This document shows, in pieces, positions 8,220 through 16,977 of a stretch of DNA of 49,881 nt; within the stretch, counting starts at the first letter, position 1, and each line of letters opens with the position of its first letter. The translations under genes were made by a program, and so were the position numbers. This DNA comes from Planctomycetota bacterium (GTDB lineage: Bacteria; Planctomycetota; Phycisphaerae; SM23-33; FEN-1343). The notes beneath the pieces were generated by a model. That model did not search any database, was not told the origin of the DNA, and saw only the letters and a program-made list of their open reading frames with translations. The stretch lies in the NCBI GenBank assembly GCA_012514895.1, contig JAAYZK010000143.1:1-49881 (forward strand), read 5' to 3'.

Positions 8220-9029
8220 ATGGCAACCGATGGCCAGGACATCTGGAGCGGGGCCTACAAGATCCCATGGGACGAGCCGGGGTTCAGCAGGCGGATGCTC
8301 GCCGAACACCTGTCGCAGGACCACGACATGGCCAGCCGCCGCCTTGCGTGGATCGACGCCCAGGTCGCCTGGATCCACGGGCGCCTCCTGGCTGCCAGGC
8401 CGTCGCGGATCCTCGACCTGGGTTGCGGGCCGGGGCTCTACTGCCATCGGCTGGCGAAGCTTGGGCATCGCTGCCGAGGCATCGATTTCGGTCCGGCGTC
8501 CATCGAGTATGCACGGGGGCGCCTGCCGGAGGCGGCCGCGTGCGAGTTTGTCCTGGGGGATATCCGGCACGTCGAGTTCGGCGGTCCGTATGACCTGGTG
8601 ATGCTGCTGTTCGGGGAGATGAACGTCTTCTCGCCGGCCGAAGTGCGGGACATCCTGCGGCGGGCCCGGGCCGGTTGCGGGGCGGAAGGCAGACTGATCG
8701 TCGAGGTCTCCACGCCCGACGGCGTCAAGGCCCTGGGCGGCGCCGAAGCGTCGGAGTATGAGTGCGTCAGCGGGCTGTTCTCCGACCGCCCTCATCGCTG
8801 CCGGACGGAGAATCGGTGGCTCGCCGACAGACATGTGGCCGTCCAGACCTTCACGATCACCGAGACAGGCAGCGGGCGAAGCCGCGTGTACCGCAGCACG
8901 ACCCAGGCGCGGTCTGACGTGGAACTCGTCGATCTGCTGACCGAAGCGGGGTTTGCCACGGCATCGCGCTGCGAGACCTGGCCCGTGGACACCGACGCCC
9001 TGAGCCTCTGGATCGCCCCGGCGGGTTGA
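8220..9029 (+). CDS. Class I SAM-dependent methyltransferase
   Basis: A 269-residue protein with the Rossmann-type methyltransferase core: motif I ILDLGCGPGLYCHRLA (about residues 61-76), acidic motif II GIDFGPASIEYAR, motif III CEFVLGDIRHVEF and motif IV YDLVMLLFGEMNVF. The C-terminal third carries a beta-sheet with Arg/Thr-rich strands typical of small-molecule methyltransferases. Two adjacent ATGs exist; the second is seven bases from AGGA and is chosen. The substrate cannot be deduced. The gene follows a decayed region and precedes tRNA-Val, with no operon partner. Confidence 0.85.
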   Translation: MATDGQDIWSGAYKIPWDEPGFSRRMLAEHLSQDHDMASRRLAWIDAQVAWIHGRLLAARPSRILDLGCGPGLYCHRLAKLGHRCRGIDFGPASIEYARGRLPEAAACEFVLGDIRHVEFGGPYDLVMLLFGEMNVFSPAEVRDILRRARAGCGAEGRLIVEVSTPDGVKALGGAEASEYECVSGLFSDRPHRCRTENRWLADRHVAVQTFTITETGSGRSRVYRSTTQARSDVELVDLLTEAGFATASRCETWPVDTDALSLWIAPAG

Positions 9030-9186
9030 CCCTGCAGTCTGGGGTCTTCGCCAGTCGAGGTCCGGCCCTGGCGCGCTGTCCGGTGCGCCATGGTGCGCAT
9101 CCGGGCAGACGCATGCATCGGCAGCGACAGGGGCGATACGCCCGCGGTTGTGATATAACGGTTTCTAGGGAAATGCCTTACGCCAC

Positions 9187-9260
9187 TGGGCGTTACTGGG
9201 CTCGAACCAGTGACCTCATCCTTGTAAGGGATGCGCTCTAGCCAACTGAGCTAAACGCCC
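9187..9260 (-). tRNA. tRNA-Val(UAC)
   Basis: A 74-base cloverleaf folds completely on the minus strand: acceptor stem GGGCGTT/AACGCCC, D arm GCTC...GAGC, anticodon stem CATCC/GGATG with loop CTTACAA (anticodon TAC, Val), variable loop, and T arm ACTGG TTCGAGC CCAGT. The discriminator base is A and the 3-prime CCA is not encoded, so the CCA-adding enzyme must supply it. Confidence 0.97.
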
Positions 9261-9368
9261 TGGGGTCAAGGCGGGCGAGTATACCACGGGCGGGGAGGGG
9301 TCGGAAGCCTCAAGCGGGAATCGGGCGGGCCTTGAACGGCGCTGGGGAGGCCGGTAGAGTCTCGGGCC

Positions 9369-9956
9369 ATGTGGCCGTGGATGCTGACATTGGCGAGGCT
9401 GCCGCTGGCAGGGGCGTTCGCGGTGGCGGTGGCGATGGCCGCCGGCGCCGAACCCGCTCACGCGGGCGCGGCGGCGACCGTGGGACTGCTGGCGCTGGCG
9501 GCGCTGATCGAACTGACGGACCTGCTGGACGGCCTGGTCGCCCGGCGGACGCAGAGCGTCACCGAACTGGGCGGGCTGGTCGACCCGCTGTGCGACAGCC
9601 TGTCGCGCCTGACGGTCTTCTTCGCCGCCGCCCTGGTCGGGTGGGTCTGGATCGGCGTGCCGCTGGTGATGGCGGGGCGGGACATCGTCGTCGCCTACGT
9701 CCGCATCGTTCTGGCCCGCACGGGGCGCCGGACGTCGGCGCGCCTCAGCGGCAAACTCAAGGCCGTCATCCAGGGCGCGGCGGTCTTCGTCCTGATCGCC
9801 GCCGCCGGCCCGTGGGTCGCCCCCGGGGCCGCCGCCCCCCTGCGCGTCGTCACCGCCGCGGCCGTCATCGCCGCCACGCTGTGGAGCCTGGCCGACTACC
9901 TCCGCGGGGGGCTGGCCGCGGCGAGGGAGATGATGGCCGGCCGCCTGTCAGATTGA
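9369..9956 (+). CDS. CDP-alcohol phosphatidyltransferase (PgsA-like)
   Basis: A 195-residue integral membrane enzyme that transfers a phosphatidyl group from CDP-diacylglycerol to an alcohol, most likely glycerol-3-phosphate, on the way to phosphatidylglycerol. The family signature D-x2-DG-x2-AR-x8-G-x3-D-x3-D is complete in the stretch from TDLLDGLVAR to GLVDPLCD. About five hydrophobic helices are visible, as usual for the family. The start ATG follows a weak Shine-Dalgarno-like run. Alternative substrates such as inositol phosphate or serine cannot be excluded. Confidence 0.87.
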   Translation: MWPWMLTLARLPLAGAFAVAVAMAAGAEPAHAGAAATVGLLALAALIELTDLLDGLVARRTQSVTELGGLVDPLCDSLSRLTVFFAAALVGWVWIGVPLVMAGRDIVVAYVRIVLARTGRRTSARLSGKLKAVIQGAAVFVLIAAAGPWVAPGAAAPLRVVTAAAVIAATLWSLADYLRGGLAAAREMMAGRLSD

Positions 9957-10055
9957 TCCGCCCCGCCCGGGCGACTGCCTCATTGGCACCTGTTCGGCGC
10001 CCGGCTCCGCCTGTCGCCTGAGCGTAATTCCTTGTTATTCCATACCAGTAACGCT

Positions 10056-10072
10056 CTGGCACGCCTGTTGCT
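10056..10072 (+). promoter_or_regulatory. Sigma-54 (-24/-12) promoter of dnaK
   Basis: CTGGCACGCCTGTTGCT matches the consensus YTGGCACGrnnnTTGCW at all positions except one weak purine. The invariant GG (10058-10059) and GC (10070-10071) are separated by exactly ten bases. Transcription would begin near 10083, leaving a leader of about 65 bases to the dnaK start. No CIRCE element is seen near it. Confidence 0.65.
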
Positions 10073-10149
10073 TTCCATGACGGGGGGCGGGTGCGGCCCC
10101 GCAATATTGAGAGCGAAGCAAGCGAATCCGACTCGTGAGGAGTTCGATG

Positions 10150-12057
10150 ATGGCGAGCAACAAGATCATTGGGATTGACCTGGGGACCACCAACAGCGTC
10201 GTGGCCGTGATGGAAGGCGCCGCCCCGAAGGTGCTGATCAACCAGCAGGGCAACCGCCTGACGCCCTCGGTGGTGGGCTTCACCGACCGGGGGGAGCGGC
10301 TGGTCGGCCAGACGGCCCGCCATCAGCAGGTGACCAACCCCAAGAACACCGTCTTCTCGATCAAGCGGTTCATGGGCCGCCGGCACAACGAGGTGAAGAC
10401 CGAGGAGAAGATGGTGCCTTACCAGATCGTCGGCGGTCCCGAGGAACTGGTGAAGGTTCGCGTGCACGGCAAGGACTACACCCCGCCGGAGGTCTCGGCG
10501 ATGATCCTGCAGGACCTCAAGAGGACCGCCGAAGACTACCTCGGCGAAGAGGTGACGCGGGCCGTGATCACGGTGCCGGCCTACTTCAACGACGCCCAGC
10601 GCCAGGCGACCAAGGACGCCGGGCAGATCGCCGGGCTGAAGGTCGAGCTGATCATCAACGAGCCGACCGCCGCGGCCCTGGCCTACGGGCTGGAGAAGAA
10701 GAAGAACGGGAAGGTGGCCGTCTTCGACTTCGGCGGCGGCACGTTCGACATCTCCATCCTCGACATCGGCGACAGCGTGTTCGAGGTCATCTCCACCAGC
10801 GGCGACACCCACTTGGGCGGCGACGACCTGGACGAGGAGCTGATCCACTACATCGCCGACGAGTTCAAGCGCCATGAAGGCATCGACTTGCGTGAAGATC
10901 CCATGGCCCTGCAGCGCCTCAAGGAAGCCGCCGAGAAGGCCAAGTGCGAGCTGTCGACGGCGATGGAGGCGAGCATCAACCTGCCGTTCATCACCGCCAC
11001 GCAGGCGGGCCCCAAGCACCTGACGATGACGCTGACGCGGGCGAAGTTCGAGCAGCTCGTCAGCGGGCAGCTCGACAAGCTGGTGGGCCCGTGCAAGCAG
11101 GCGCTGTCGGATGCGAAGTTCACCGCCGACGACATCGACGAAGTGGTGCTGGTCGGCGGGTCCACCCGCATTCCGCGGGTCCGCCAGATCGTCAAAGAGA
11201 TCTTCGGCGGCAAAGAGCCCAACCAGTCGGTCAATCCCGACGAGGTCGTCGCGCTGGGCGCGGCGGTCCAGGGCGGGATCCTGGCCGGCGAGGTCGAGGA
11301 GCAGATGGTGCTGCTGGACGTCACCCCGCTGTCGCTGGGCGTCGAGACGCTCGGCGGTGTGATGACCAAGCTCATCGAGCGGAACACGACGATCCCGACC
11401 GAGAAGAAGGAGGTCTTCTCCACCGCCGCCGACAGTCAGACCGAGGTGACCATCCACGTGCTGCAGGGCGAGCGGACCCTGGCCGCCGACAACCGCACGC
11501 TGGGGCGCTTCAACCTGACGGGCATCCCCCCGGCCCCGCGGGGCATGCCGCAGATCGAGGTGATCTTCAAGATTGACGCCAACGGCATCCTCAACGTCGC
11601 GGCCAAGGACCTGGCGACGGGCAAGGAGCAGTCGATCGAAATCAAGGGCTCCTCGGGGCTCAGCGACGAAGAGATCCAGCGGATGAAGCGGGACGCCGAT
11701 GAGCACGCCGCCGAGGACCAGAAGCGGCGCGAACTGGTCGAACTGAAGAACCGTGCCGATCAACTGGCCTTCGCCGTCGAGAAGACCCTCAAGGAGCAGG
11801 GTGAGAAGGTGTCCGCCGCCGATCGCAGCAACATCGAATCGGCGATCAGCAACCTGCGGGACACGCTCGGCAGCGACGACGCCGAGGCGATCAAGCGGGC
11901 CATGGAGAACCTCGAACAGAGCTCCCACAAGCTGGCGGAGGTCATGTACGAGCAGGCCAAGACCACCGGCGGCCCGGCCGGCGGCCCTTCAGGCGGGCAG
12001 ACCGGCGGCGAGGGCGGCGACGACGTGATCGACGCGAATTACGAAGTGAAGGAATAG
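10150..12057 (+). CDS. dnaK: Chaperone DnaK (Hsp70)
   Basis: A 635-residue ATP-dependent chaperone. The N-terminal ATPase shows [15 protein letters not shown] (phosphate 1), [16 protein letters not shown] (phosphate 2) and [13 protein letters not shown] (adenosine loop). The substrate-binding domain includes [14 protein letters not shown] and [10 protein letters not shown], followed by the helical lid and a Gly-rich tail ending [12 protein letters not shown]-like. Length is standard. Of two adjacent ATGs the second is seven bases from AGGAG and is preferred. No grpE or dnaJ is adjacent, so the gene stands alone behind its own promoter and before a strong hairpin. Confidence 0.98.
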   Translation: MASNKIIGIDLGTTNSVVAVMEGAAPKVLINQQGNRLTPSVVGFTDRGERLVGQTARHQQVTNPKNTVFSIKRFMGRRHNEVKTEEKMVPYQIVGGPEELVKVRVHGKDYTPPEVSAMILQDLKRTAEDYLGEEVTRAVITVPAYFNDAQRQATKDAGQIAGLKVELIINEPTAAALAYGLEKKKNGKVAVFDFGGGTFDISILDIGDSVFEVISTSGDTHLGGDDLDEELIHYIADEFKRHEGIDLREDPMALQRLKEAAEKAKCELSTAMEASINLPFITATQAGPKHLTMTLTRAKFEQLVSGQLDKLVGPCKQALSDAKFTADDIDEVVLVGGSTRIPRVRQIVKEIFGGKEPNQSVNPDEVVALGAAVQGGILAGEVEEQMVLLDVTPLSLGVETLGGVMTKLIERNTTIPTEKKEVFSTAADSQTEVTIHVLQGERTLAADNRTLGRFNLTGIPPAPRGMPQIEVIFKIDANGILNVAAKDLATGKEQSIEIKGSSGLSDEEIQRMKRDADEHAAEDQKRRELVELKNRADQLAFAVEKTLKEQGEKVSAADRSNIESAISNLRDTLGSDDAEAIKRAMENLEQSSHKLAEVMYEQAKTTGGPAGGPSGGQTGGEGGDDVIDANYEVKE

Positions 12058-12086
12058 GGGCGACACGCCCAGGCCGAGAATCGCAA

Positions 12087-12123
12087 GAGGCCTGCCGGAT
12101 GTGCGTTACGTCCGGCAGGCCTC
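12087..12123 (+). terminator. dnaK terminator hairpin
   Basis: A perfect 13-base stem, GAGGCCTGCCGGA pairing with its complement at 12111-12123, and an 11-base loop, 30 bases after the dnaK stop. No T run follows. The inner arm resembles the hairpin at 6444-6487. Confidence 0.75.
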
Positions 12124-12254
12124 GCCGCTGCGCCGGGCAGGGGATCTCGAATGCAGCAAGTTGGGCTAGCTAAACCTCCTAGGGGGATTAACCGATGCAA
12201 CGGGTGGAACAGAGGTCCTTCTTCATGGGAGGGGCCTCGGGAGGACCCGTCGGC

Positions 12255-12731
12255 ATGGTCACGCGCCGAGGTGGCTTTACACTCGTCGAAGTCTTCATCG
12301 TCGTGCTCATCATCGGCATCCTGGCGATGGTGGTCGTGCCGCGCGTCGTCACGGCGGCCGAGCAGGCGAAGGAATCGACGCTCGAGACGGACCTGCTGAC
12401 GATCCGCCGGGCGGCGGAACTGTACCGCGCCGAACACGGCGGGCGACTTCCCCACCTGGACGAGGGGGGAAACGTCTCGCTGGCGGGCATCGTCTGGCGG
12501 ATGACCCTGAAGACCACCGCCGAAGGCAAGCTCGACGACAGCGGCGAGTGCGGCCCCTACCTCCCGGAGTGGCCCACCAACCCCTACGTGCCGGGCCCTG
12601 CCGGCCAGCAGATCAAGGGCGCCGCCGCCACCAGCGCCCCGCGCGACGATTCCAGCGGCTGGTACTACTCCACCACGACCGGCCTGTTCCACGTCAATTC
12701 CGCCCGCGGCGCGCTGGAACTCGATCCCTGA
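12255..12731 (+). CDS. Type II secretion/type IV pilus pseudopilin (GspG-like)
   Basis: A pseudopilin of about 158 residues. The prepilin cleavage and methylation motif RRGGFTLVEV is followed by the hydrophobic helix FIVVLIIGILAMVVVPRVV, and then a C-terminal globular domain with a PTNPYVPG turn and GWYYSTTTGLFHVN strands, as in GspG-type major pseudopilins. Prepilin peptidase would cut after the second Gly and methylate Phe. ATG 12255 gives a short leader and has GGGAGGA nine bases upstream; two earlier in-frame ATGs (12195, 12225) are possible. No other secretion genes are adjacent, which is common for planctomycetes, where such genes are scattered. Confidence 0.85.
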   Translation: MVTRRGGFTLVEVFIVVLIIGILAMVVVPRVVTAAEQAKESTLETDLLTIRRAAELYRAEHGGRLPHLDEGGNVSLAGIVWRMTLKTTAEGKLDDSGECGPYLPEWPTNPYVPGPAGQQIKGAAATSAPRDDSSGWYYSTTTGLFHVNSARGALELDP

Positions 12732-12947
12732 ACGGCAGGCTTCGGGCTTCAGGCTTCGGGTCTCCGCCCCCTGCCCCGGCACCAGGACAGCCGTTGCGCC
12801 AGCCATGCGCATTGGTGCTCCGCCAGGGCAAAACGGCCTAGTGCCTGTCATTTCCCCACTCCAGCGGTTATAACACGCTCTTGCTGTTGTCGGCGGACCC
12901 GTCGGAAGGGTCCGCGAACGTCGGATGCCAAGCGGAGAGCGTGACCT

Positions 12948-14123
12948 ATGATTGGGGCATTGCAGATCCAGGCGCTGTGGATGACCAAGTGGCTGTACAA
13001 CGAGGTCTGGAAGTGGGCGGCATTGCTGGGCCTGCTGCTGCTGGCCTTCATCGCCGGTAAGATCGTCAGCTTCCTGCTGGACCGTTACGGCCGCCGCGTC
13101 GAGGACGCCGGGCGGGGCCGGACCGTTCTCATCGTGCTCCACGCGATCGGCAGGCCGATTCCCCTGGCCCTCCTGGCGGTCGCCCTGTACACCGCCCAGG
13201 CGATGCTCGTCCTGGATGTGGACGAGGCGGGGGTGGCAGACGTGAACGGGCCCATCCGCCTCTACTGGCTGCAGATCTGCAAGGCGATGCTGGCCTTGGC
13301 CATTGCCTGGGCGTTGTACCGGCTGGTGGACGTGGTGGAGGTCCTGTTGGGCAAGGCGACCTCGCGGACGGACACCAAGCTCGACGACCAGCTCGTGCCG
13401 CTGCTCCGCAAGACGGTGCGGGTGTTCGTTGTCATCCTGGCGGCCCTGTTCATCGCCCAGAACATCTTCAAGCTGGAGGTCGGCGCCCTGCTGGCCGGCC
13501 TGGGCCTCGGCGGCCTGGCGTTCGCCCTGGCGGCGAAGGATTCGATCGCCAACCTGTTCGGCTCGGCCGTCATCCTCGCCGACCGGCCCTTCGCTCTGGG
13601 CGACCGGATCCAGGTGCAGAAGTACGACGGCACGGTCGAAGAGGTCGGCTTCCGCTCGACCAAGCTGCGCACCCTCACCGGCCATTACGTGACGATCCCC
13701 AACGCCGTCCTGGTCAACGACACGGTGGAGAACATCTCCCGCCGCCCGTACCTGCGGCGGACGCTCAACATCGCCCTGACGTACAACACCCCGCCGGACC
13801 GCATGGAACGGGCGATGGAGATCCTCCACGAGATGCTCTCGGCCCGCGCGCAGCACTTCCACGCGGAGTTCCCCTACAGGGTGTGTTTCACCGATTTCAA
13901 CGCCGACAACCTCAACCTCCTGGTGATGTACTGGTTCGTGCCCGTCGATTGGTGGCAGTTCCAGTATTTCAATAACGACTTCAACCTCGAACTGCTCCGG
14001 CGGTTCAACGACGAGGGGATCGAGTTCGCCCTCCCGACGCAGACGCTCTACCTCAAGCCCCAGGGCAAGTTCACCGTGGGCGCGCCCCCCGCCAGCAGCG
14101 GCGGCGGACGGGCGTTTACGTGA
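12948..14123 (+). CDS. MscS-family mechanosensitive ion channel
   Basis: A 391-residue membrane channel that opens under osmotic downshock. Four or five hydrophobic helices occupy residues 15-200. The pore-lining helix and beta-domain entry are clear: LLAGLGLGGLAFALAAKDSIANLFGS, then ILADRPFALGDRI, the MscS signature. The C-terminal cytoplasmic cage follows, with TIPNAVLVNDTVEN and RRTLNIALTYNTPP. The start ATG has a weak GGAG ten bases upstream. It is 21 bases from the aldolase gene, so the two may share a transcript, though they are not functionally linked in an obvious way. Confidence 0.93.
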   Translation: MIGALQIQALWMTKWLYNEVWKWAALLGLLLLAFIAGKIVSFLLDRYGRRVEDAGRGRTVLIVLHAIGRPIPLALLAVALYTAQAMLVLDVDEAGVADVNGPIRLYWLQICKAMLALAIAWALYRLVDVVEVLLGKATSRTDTKLDDQLVPLLRKTVRVFVVILAALFIAQNIFKLEVGALLAGLGLGGLAFALAAKDSIANLFGSAVILADRPFALGDRIQVQKYDGTVEEVGFRSTKLRTLTGHYVTIPNAVLVNDTVENISRRPYLRRTLNIALTYNTPPDRMERAMEILHEMLSARAQHFHAEFPYRVCFTDFNADNLNLLVMYWFVPVDWWQFQYFNNDFNLELLRRFNDEGIEFALPTQTLYLKPQGKFTVGAPPASSGGGRAFT

Positions 14124-14144
14124 TGCACGCTGGAGACGACATCC

Positions 14145-15212
14145 GTGAGCAGCCTTGAGACGATCGCGCGGCTTTCGCACCGGTTCGGCACGCCCCGCTA
14201 CGTCAAGGGCGGGGGAGGGAACACCTCCTGCAAGTCCGCCGACACCCTGTGGGTCAAGCCCTCCGGCACGACGCTGGCGGGGATGGCGCCGGCGACGTTC
14301 GTGGCCCTGGACCGCGCGAAGATCGCCCGCCTCTACGAGGTGGCCGCCCCGGATGACGCCTCGGCCCGCGAGGCGCTCGTCAAGGATATCATGGCCGCCG
14401 CGGTCCTGCCGGACAGCGCGGGGCGCCCCTCTGTCGAGGCGCCCCTGCACGACAGCTTCCAGGCCGTCTACGTGGTCCACACGCACCCGGCCCTGGTGAA
14501 CGGCCTGACCTGCGCCGCCGGCGGCAAGGCCGCCTGCGCCCAACTGTTCCCCGACGCCCTGTGGGTCGACTACATCGACCCCGGCTACACCCTCTGCATG
14601 CACGTGCGCCAGGCGATCGGCGCGTATCGCGCCGCCCGCGGCCGAGAGCCGTCCATGGTGCTGCTGAAGAACCACGGTGTCTTCATCGCCGGCGATGAGC
14701 CCGAGGCGATCGAGCGGCAGTACGACGCGCTGCTGGGCACGCTGGCCGGCCGCTACCGCCAGGCCGGCGTGGCCATGGAATTGCCGATCGGCCCCGATCC
14801 CGAGGCGGCGGTGGCCGACGCCGCCACGGAGCGGATCCGCCAGGCCGTCGGAACCGACGACGCGGCGGCCGTCCGTGTCGGCGGGGCGTTCGACGTCTTC
14901 GACGGGCCCGTCACGCCCGACCACATCGTCTACGCCAAAGCCTATCCGCTGCGCGGCCAGGTCACGCGGCAGGCCGTCGCCGCCTATGCCGAACGGCACG
15001 GCTACCCGCCCCGCGTCGTCGCCGCCGACGGGATGGTCGCCGGCCTGGGAACCAGCCCGACCCGCGCCGACCTTGCCCTGGAACTCGCCCGCGACGGCGC
15101 CCTGGTCAAGCAGCTCGCCGCCGCCTTCGGCGGGCTGGAGTACATGACGCAGCGGGCGCTGGACTTCATCGACCACTGGGAAGTCGAGTCGTATCGGCAG
15201 AAACAGATCTGA
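14145..15212 (+). CDS. Class II aldolase/adducin domain protein
   Basis: A 355-residue zinc-dependent aldolase-fold protein. The N-terminus YVKGGGGNTSCKS and LWVKPSGTTL match the phosphate-binding part of rhamnulose/fuculose phosphate aldolases, especially the aldolase half of the bifunctional aldolase/dehydrogenase (RhaD type). The catalytic Glu in SVEAPLH and zinc ligands in VVHTHPALVNGL plus a later KNHGVFIAG are present. No dehydrogenase half follows, so this is a shorter version; the C-terminal 120 residues form an extra domain. GTG at 14145 is used, with GGAG nine bases upstream. Likely role: cleavage of a deoxyhexulose phosphate (inference). Confidence 0.8.
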   Translation: MSSLETIARLSHRFGTPRYVKGGGGNTSCKSADTLWVKPSGTTLAGMAPATFVALDRAKIARLYEVAAPDDASAREALVKDIMAAAVLPDSAGRPSVEAPLHDSFQAVYVVHTHPALVNGLTCAAGGKAACAQLFPDALWVDYIDPGYTLCMHVRQAIGAYRAARGREPSMVLLKNHGVFIAGDEPEAIERQYDALLGTLAGRYRQAGVAMELPIGPDPEAAVADAATERIRQAVGTDDAAAVRVGGAFDVFDGPVTPDHIVYAKAYPLRGQVTRQAVAAYAERHGYPPRVVAADGMVAGLGTSPTRADLALELARDGALVKQLAAAFGGLEYMTQRALDFIDHWEVESYRQKQI

Positions 15213-15313
15213 TCCACGCGCAGCATCCGAACGACCCTTGCGCCGGCCGCGCCGAAGCCGTCGGGTGCAGACGGGCGTCCGCCCGCGATGGCGGCGCGGC
15301 GCCCGCGTGGTCC

Positions 15314-15835
15314 CTACCTTTCCGCCTCGGTCTGTGGGGCTGCCAGGTACGCAGCGAGCTTGTCCAGGCATTCGTTCCAGCCCTGGCGGCACATGTCGCG
15401 CTGCTCGCCGGCCGGGAGGGGCGAATGCTCCAGCGTCAGCCGCGTGCGGCCCTCCTCGTTGGCGAAGGTGACCGTGACGAGGGCCTCGACGGGCCATTCG
15501 GCGCCCATCCCGTAGGTCTGGGGCGACACCGTATTCCCGTCGGCGTCGGCGAAACTGTCGGTGTATACAAGCCGCTCCGGCTCGACGATTTCGAGGTACT
15601 CTCCGCGCGACCAGTAGTCCTTGCCTTCGACCGACCGCATGCAGACCCGGACGGTCCCTCCCGGCCGCAGGTCGATCTCGCAGAAGGGGCACGTAAACGC
15701 TTTTGGACTCAACCACTGCCGCAGGCGGTCGGGCTGCGTCCAGGCCCCGAAAACCTCCTGCGGAGGTGCATCCAGCATTCGGCTGATCACGAGCGTTGCA
15801 CTTGCGGGCTTGCTGATGTCGCTGACCTTACCCAT
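15314..15835 (-). CDS. SRPBCC/AHSA1 domain protein
   Basis: A 173-residue protein of the START-like fold (activator of Hsp90 ATPase homologue 1 group). Typical segments are visible: VISRMLDAPPQEVFGAWTQPDRLRQW at the N-terminus, FCEIDLRPGGTVRV, GEYLEIVEPERLVYT, and LTLEHSPLPAGEQRDMCRQGW near the end. These proteins bind hydrophobic ligands; the specific one is unknown. The second of two nearby ATGs is chosen, six bases from GGAGGAG. It follows the VOC protein on the same strand by 83 bases and they may form a small operon; the pairing AHSA1 + VOC is common in bacteria. Confidence 0.88.
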   Translation of the reverse strand: MGKVSDISKPASATLVISRMLDAPPQEVFGAWTQPDRLRQWLSPKAFTCPFCEIDLRPGGTVRVCMRSVEGKDYWSRGEYLEIVEPERLVYTDSFADADGNTVSPQTYGMGAEWPVEALVTVTFANEEGRTRLTLEHSPLPAGEQRDMCRQGWNECLDKLAAYLAAPQTEAER

Positions 15836-15918
15836 GGCCATCTCCTCCGGGCATGCCGGGGGTGCCCTGCACACCCCGTAATGCCGCACGTGTTTCGAAA
15901 CTCCCTGCCCTGCCTCGT

Positions 15919-16401
15919 CTAGTGCGCGCCGGCGTGGCTGGCGAAGAACTCCTCGGCCCGCTCGCGCATCTGCTCGTCGGTCAGGTCCTCCTGGTGCGTC
16001 GCCAGGAACCAGCAGTGGCCGAAGGGATCGGCCACCTGTCCGGCCCGGTCGCCCCAGAACGTGTCCTCCACGGCCATCGTCGAACGGGCCCCGGCCCCGA
16101 CGGCTCTCTGGAACGCTGCATCCACGTCGGGCAGGTAGAGGTAGAGGCAGCACGAGGTGCCGCTGAGCTGGGAGGGGGCCAGGCACCTGCTTTCGGCGCA
16201 GGAGGGGCCGAGCATGATCTTCGCATCGCCGATCTCGATCTCGGCGTGGATGATCCTGTCGTCGGGGCCGTTGAAACGCGACACCTCCCTGGCGCCAAAG
16301 GCCTTGACATAGAAATCGATCGCGACGGCGACGTCCTCGACGATCAACGACGGGGTGACCGTATGGTACCCCTCCGGAATCGCTTTGGCATGCTTCCACA
16401 T
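15919..16401 (-). CDS. VOC (glyoxalase/PhnB-like) family protein
   Basis: A 160-residue protein of the vicinal-oxygen-chelate fold. Seen: TVTPSLIVEDVAVAIDFYVKAFGA at the start, AEIEIGDAKIMLG in the middle, and GDRAGQVADPFGHCWFLATHQEDLT near the end, all typical of PhnB/YdcJ-like bleomycin-resistance relatives. The C-terminal DEQMRERAEEFF tail matches the common longer version. ATG 16401 has AAGGAG seven bases upstream. Function is probably binding or detoxification; substrate unknown. Confidence 0.88.
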   Translation of the reverse strand: MWKHAKAIPEGYHTVTPSLIVEDVAVAIDFYVKAFGAREVSRFNGPDDRIIHAEIEIGDAKIMLGPSCAESRCLAPSQLSGTSCCLYLYLPDVDAAFQRAVGAGARSTMAVEDTFWGDRAGQVADPFGHCWFLATHQEDLTDEQMRERAEEFFASHAGAH

Positions 16402-16632
16402 GACGGTTCTCCTTGGGGCCGGATCGGCCCGCGAAAAGAGCTTTCCACTGCCAAAGAATTGTAGGGCTCCGGGGGACTGTCCACGAACCGGCGGCCATGG
16501 GCAACGGCCGTTCGGGGCGGGGCCTGCAGTTTGCGGCTGGCACGGCGAAGACCGCCGGTCAACCGCCGCTGGCCGTTCCTGTCGCCGCCGAACCCCTGGC
16601 ATTCTTTCGGTCTGGCGATCTTCTCCGGGGCC

Positions 16633-16660
16633 TTGACGTCCACGGGATTTCGGTTACACT
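16633..16660 (+). promoter_or_regulatory. Promoter of the orphan small transcription unit
   Basis: TTGACG (16633-16638), 16-base spacer, TACACT (16655-16660). The predicted start of transcription, about 16667, coincides with the first base of a hairpin. Confidence 0.55.
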
Positions 16661-16666
16661 TTCATC

Positions 16667-16853
16667 ATCGGCGGCCGAAACGCCGATAGCAGTTGCGGAA
16701 CGATTCAGACACCCCTTGATCCGGAAAGGAGCTTGATGGAAGTCAGAGCGGAACAATTCGCGATGGCGCTGCGCTCCTGCCGGATCGCCCGGGACTGATG
16801 CGTCCGCATAGCGGATGACCTTTCACGGCCGGTCCTTCGGGATCGGCCGTTTT
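16667..16853 (+). ncRNA. Putative small RNA / mini-mRNA of about 187 nt
   Basis: The segment from the predicted start to the terminator forms a compact unit. At its 5-prime end is a hairpin (ATCGGCG 16667-16673 with CGCCGAT 16681-16687). Next come a ribosome binding site, a 20-codon open frame, a second hairpin (GTCCGC/GCGGAT around 16802-16816) and a strong terminator. It could be a small protein mRNA, a dual-function RNA or a long leader of the RNHCP-rsgA operon that follows 125 bases later. It matches no RNA family I know. Confidence 0.4.
16736..16798 (+). CDS. Possible 20-residue peptide
   Basis: AAGGAG four bases before ATG leads a 20-codon frame reading MEVRAEQFAMALRSCRIARD, with four Arg (AGA, CGC, CGG, CGG). 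The terminator follows the stop by 26 bases. Arg codons are not tandem enough to call a classical attenuator leader. The ribosome binding site spacing is slightly short. No known family. Confidence 0.35.
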   Translation: MEVRAEQFAMALRSCRIARD

Positions 16854-16854
16854 C
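16825..16854 (+). terminator. Rho-independent terminator with UUCG loop
   Basis: An 11-base stem (16825-16835 with 16840-16850; one G-T pair), a TTCG tetraloop and a TTTT run. This is the best intrinsic terminator in the window. Confidence 0.85.
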
Positions 16855-16977
16855 GTTGACCGGCCGCGCAACGCCTTTCCTCCCCGGCGGCCGCAGACCC
16901 CTCTGCCGAGCCTCTGCCTCCAGGGCTCCCGCGCGCCGCCGGCGAGATCAACGCAAACGTTCTGCCGGGAGACTCGC

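Noticed and set aside
10021-10149. CIRCE/HrcA operator before dnaK
   Set aside because: Looked for TTAGCACTC-N9-GAGTGCTAA; nothing similar is present.
9865-11928. A 687-codon frame antisense to dnaK
   Set aside because: A well-known artefact of GC-rich dnaK genes; no family features and no ribosome binding site.
12039-15716. A 1225-codon open frame on the minus strand
   Set aside because: It runs opposite a pseudopilin, an MscS channel and an aldolase, all with clear motifs. The translation is Arg/Gly/Val-rich and repetitive, as expected for antisense of GC-rich genes.
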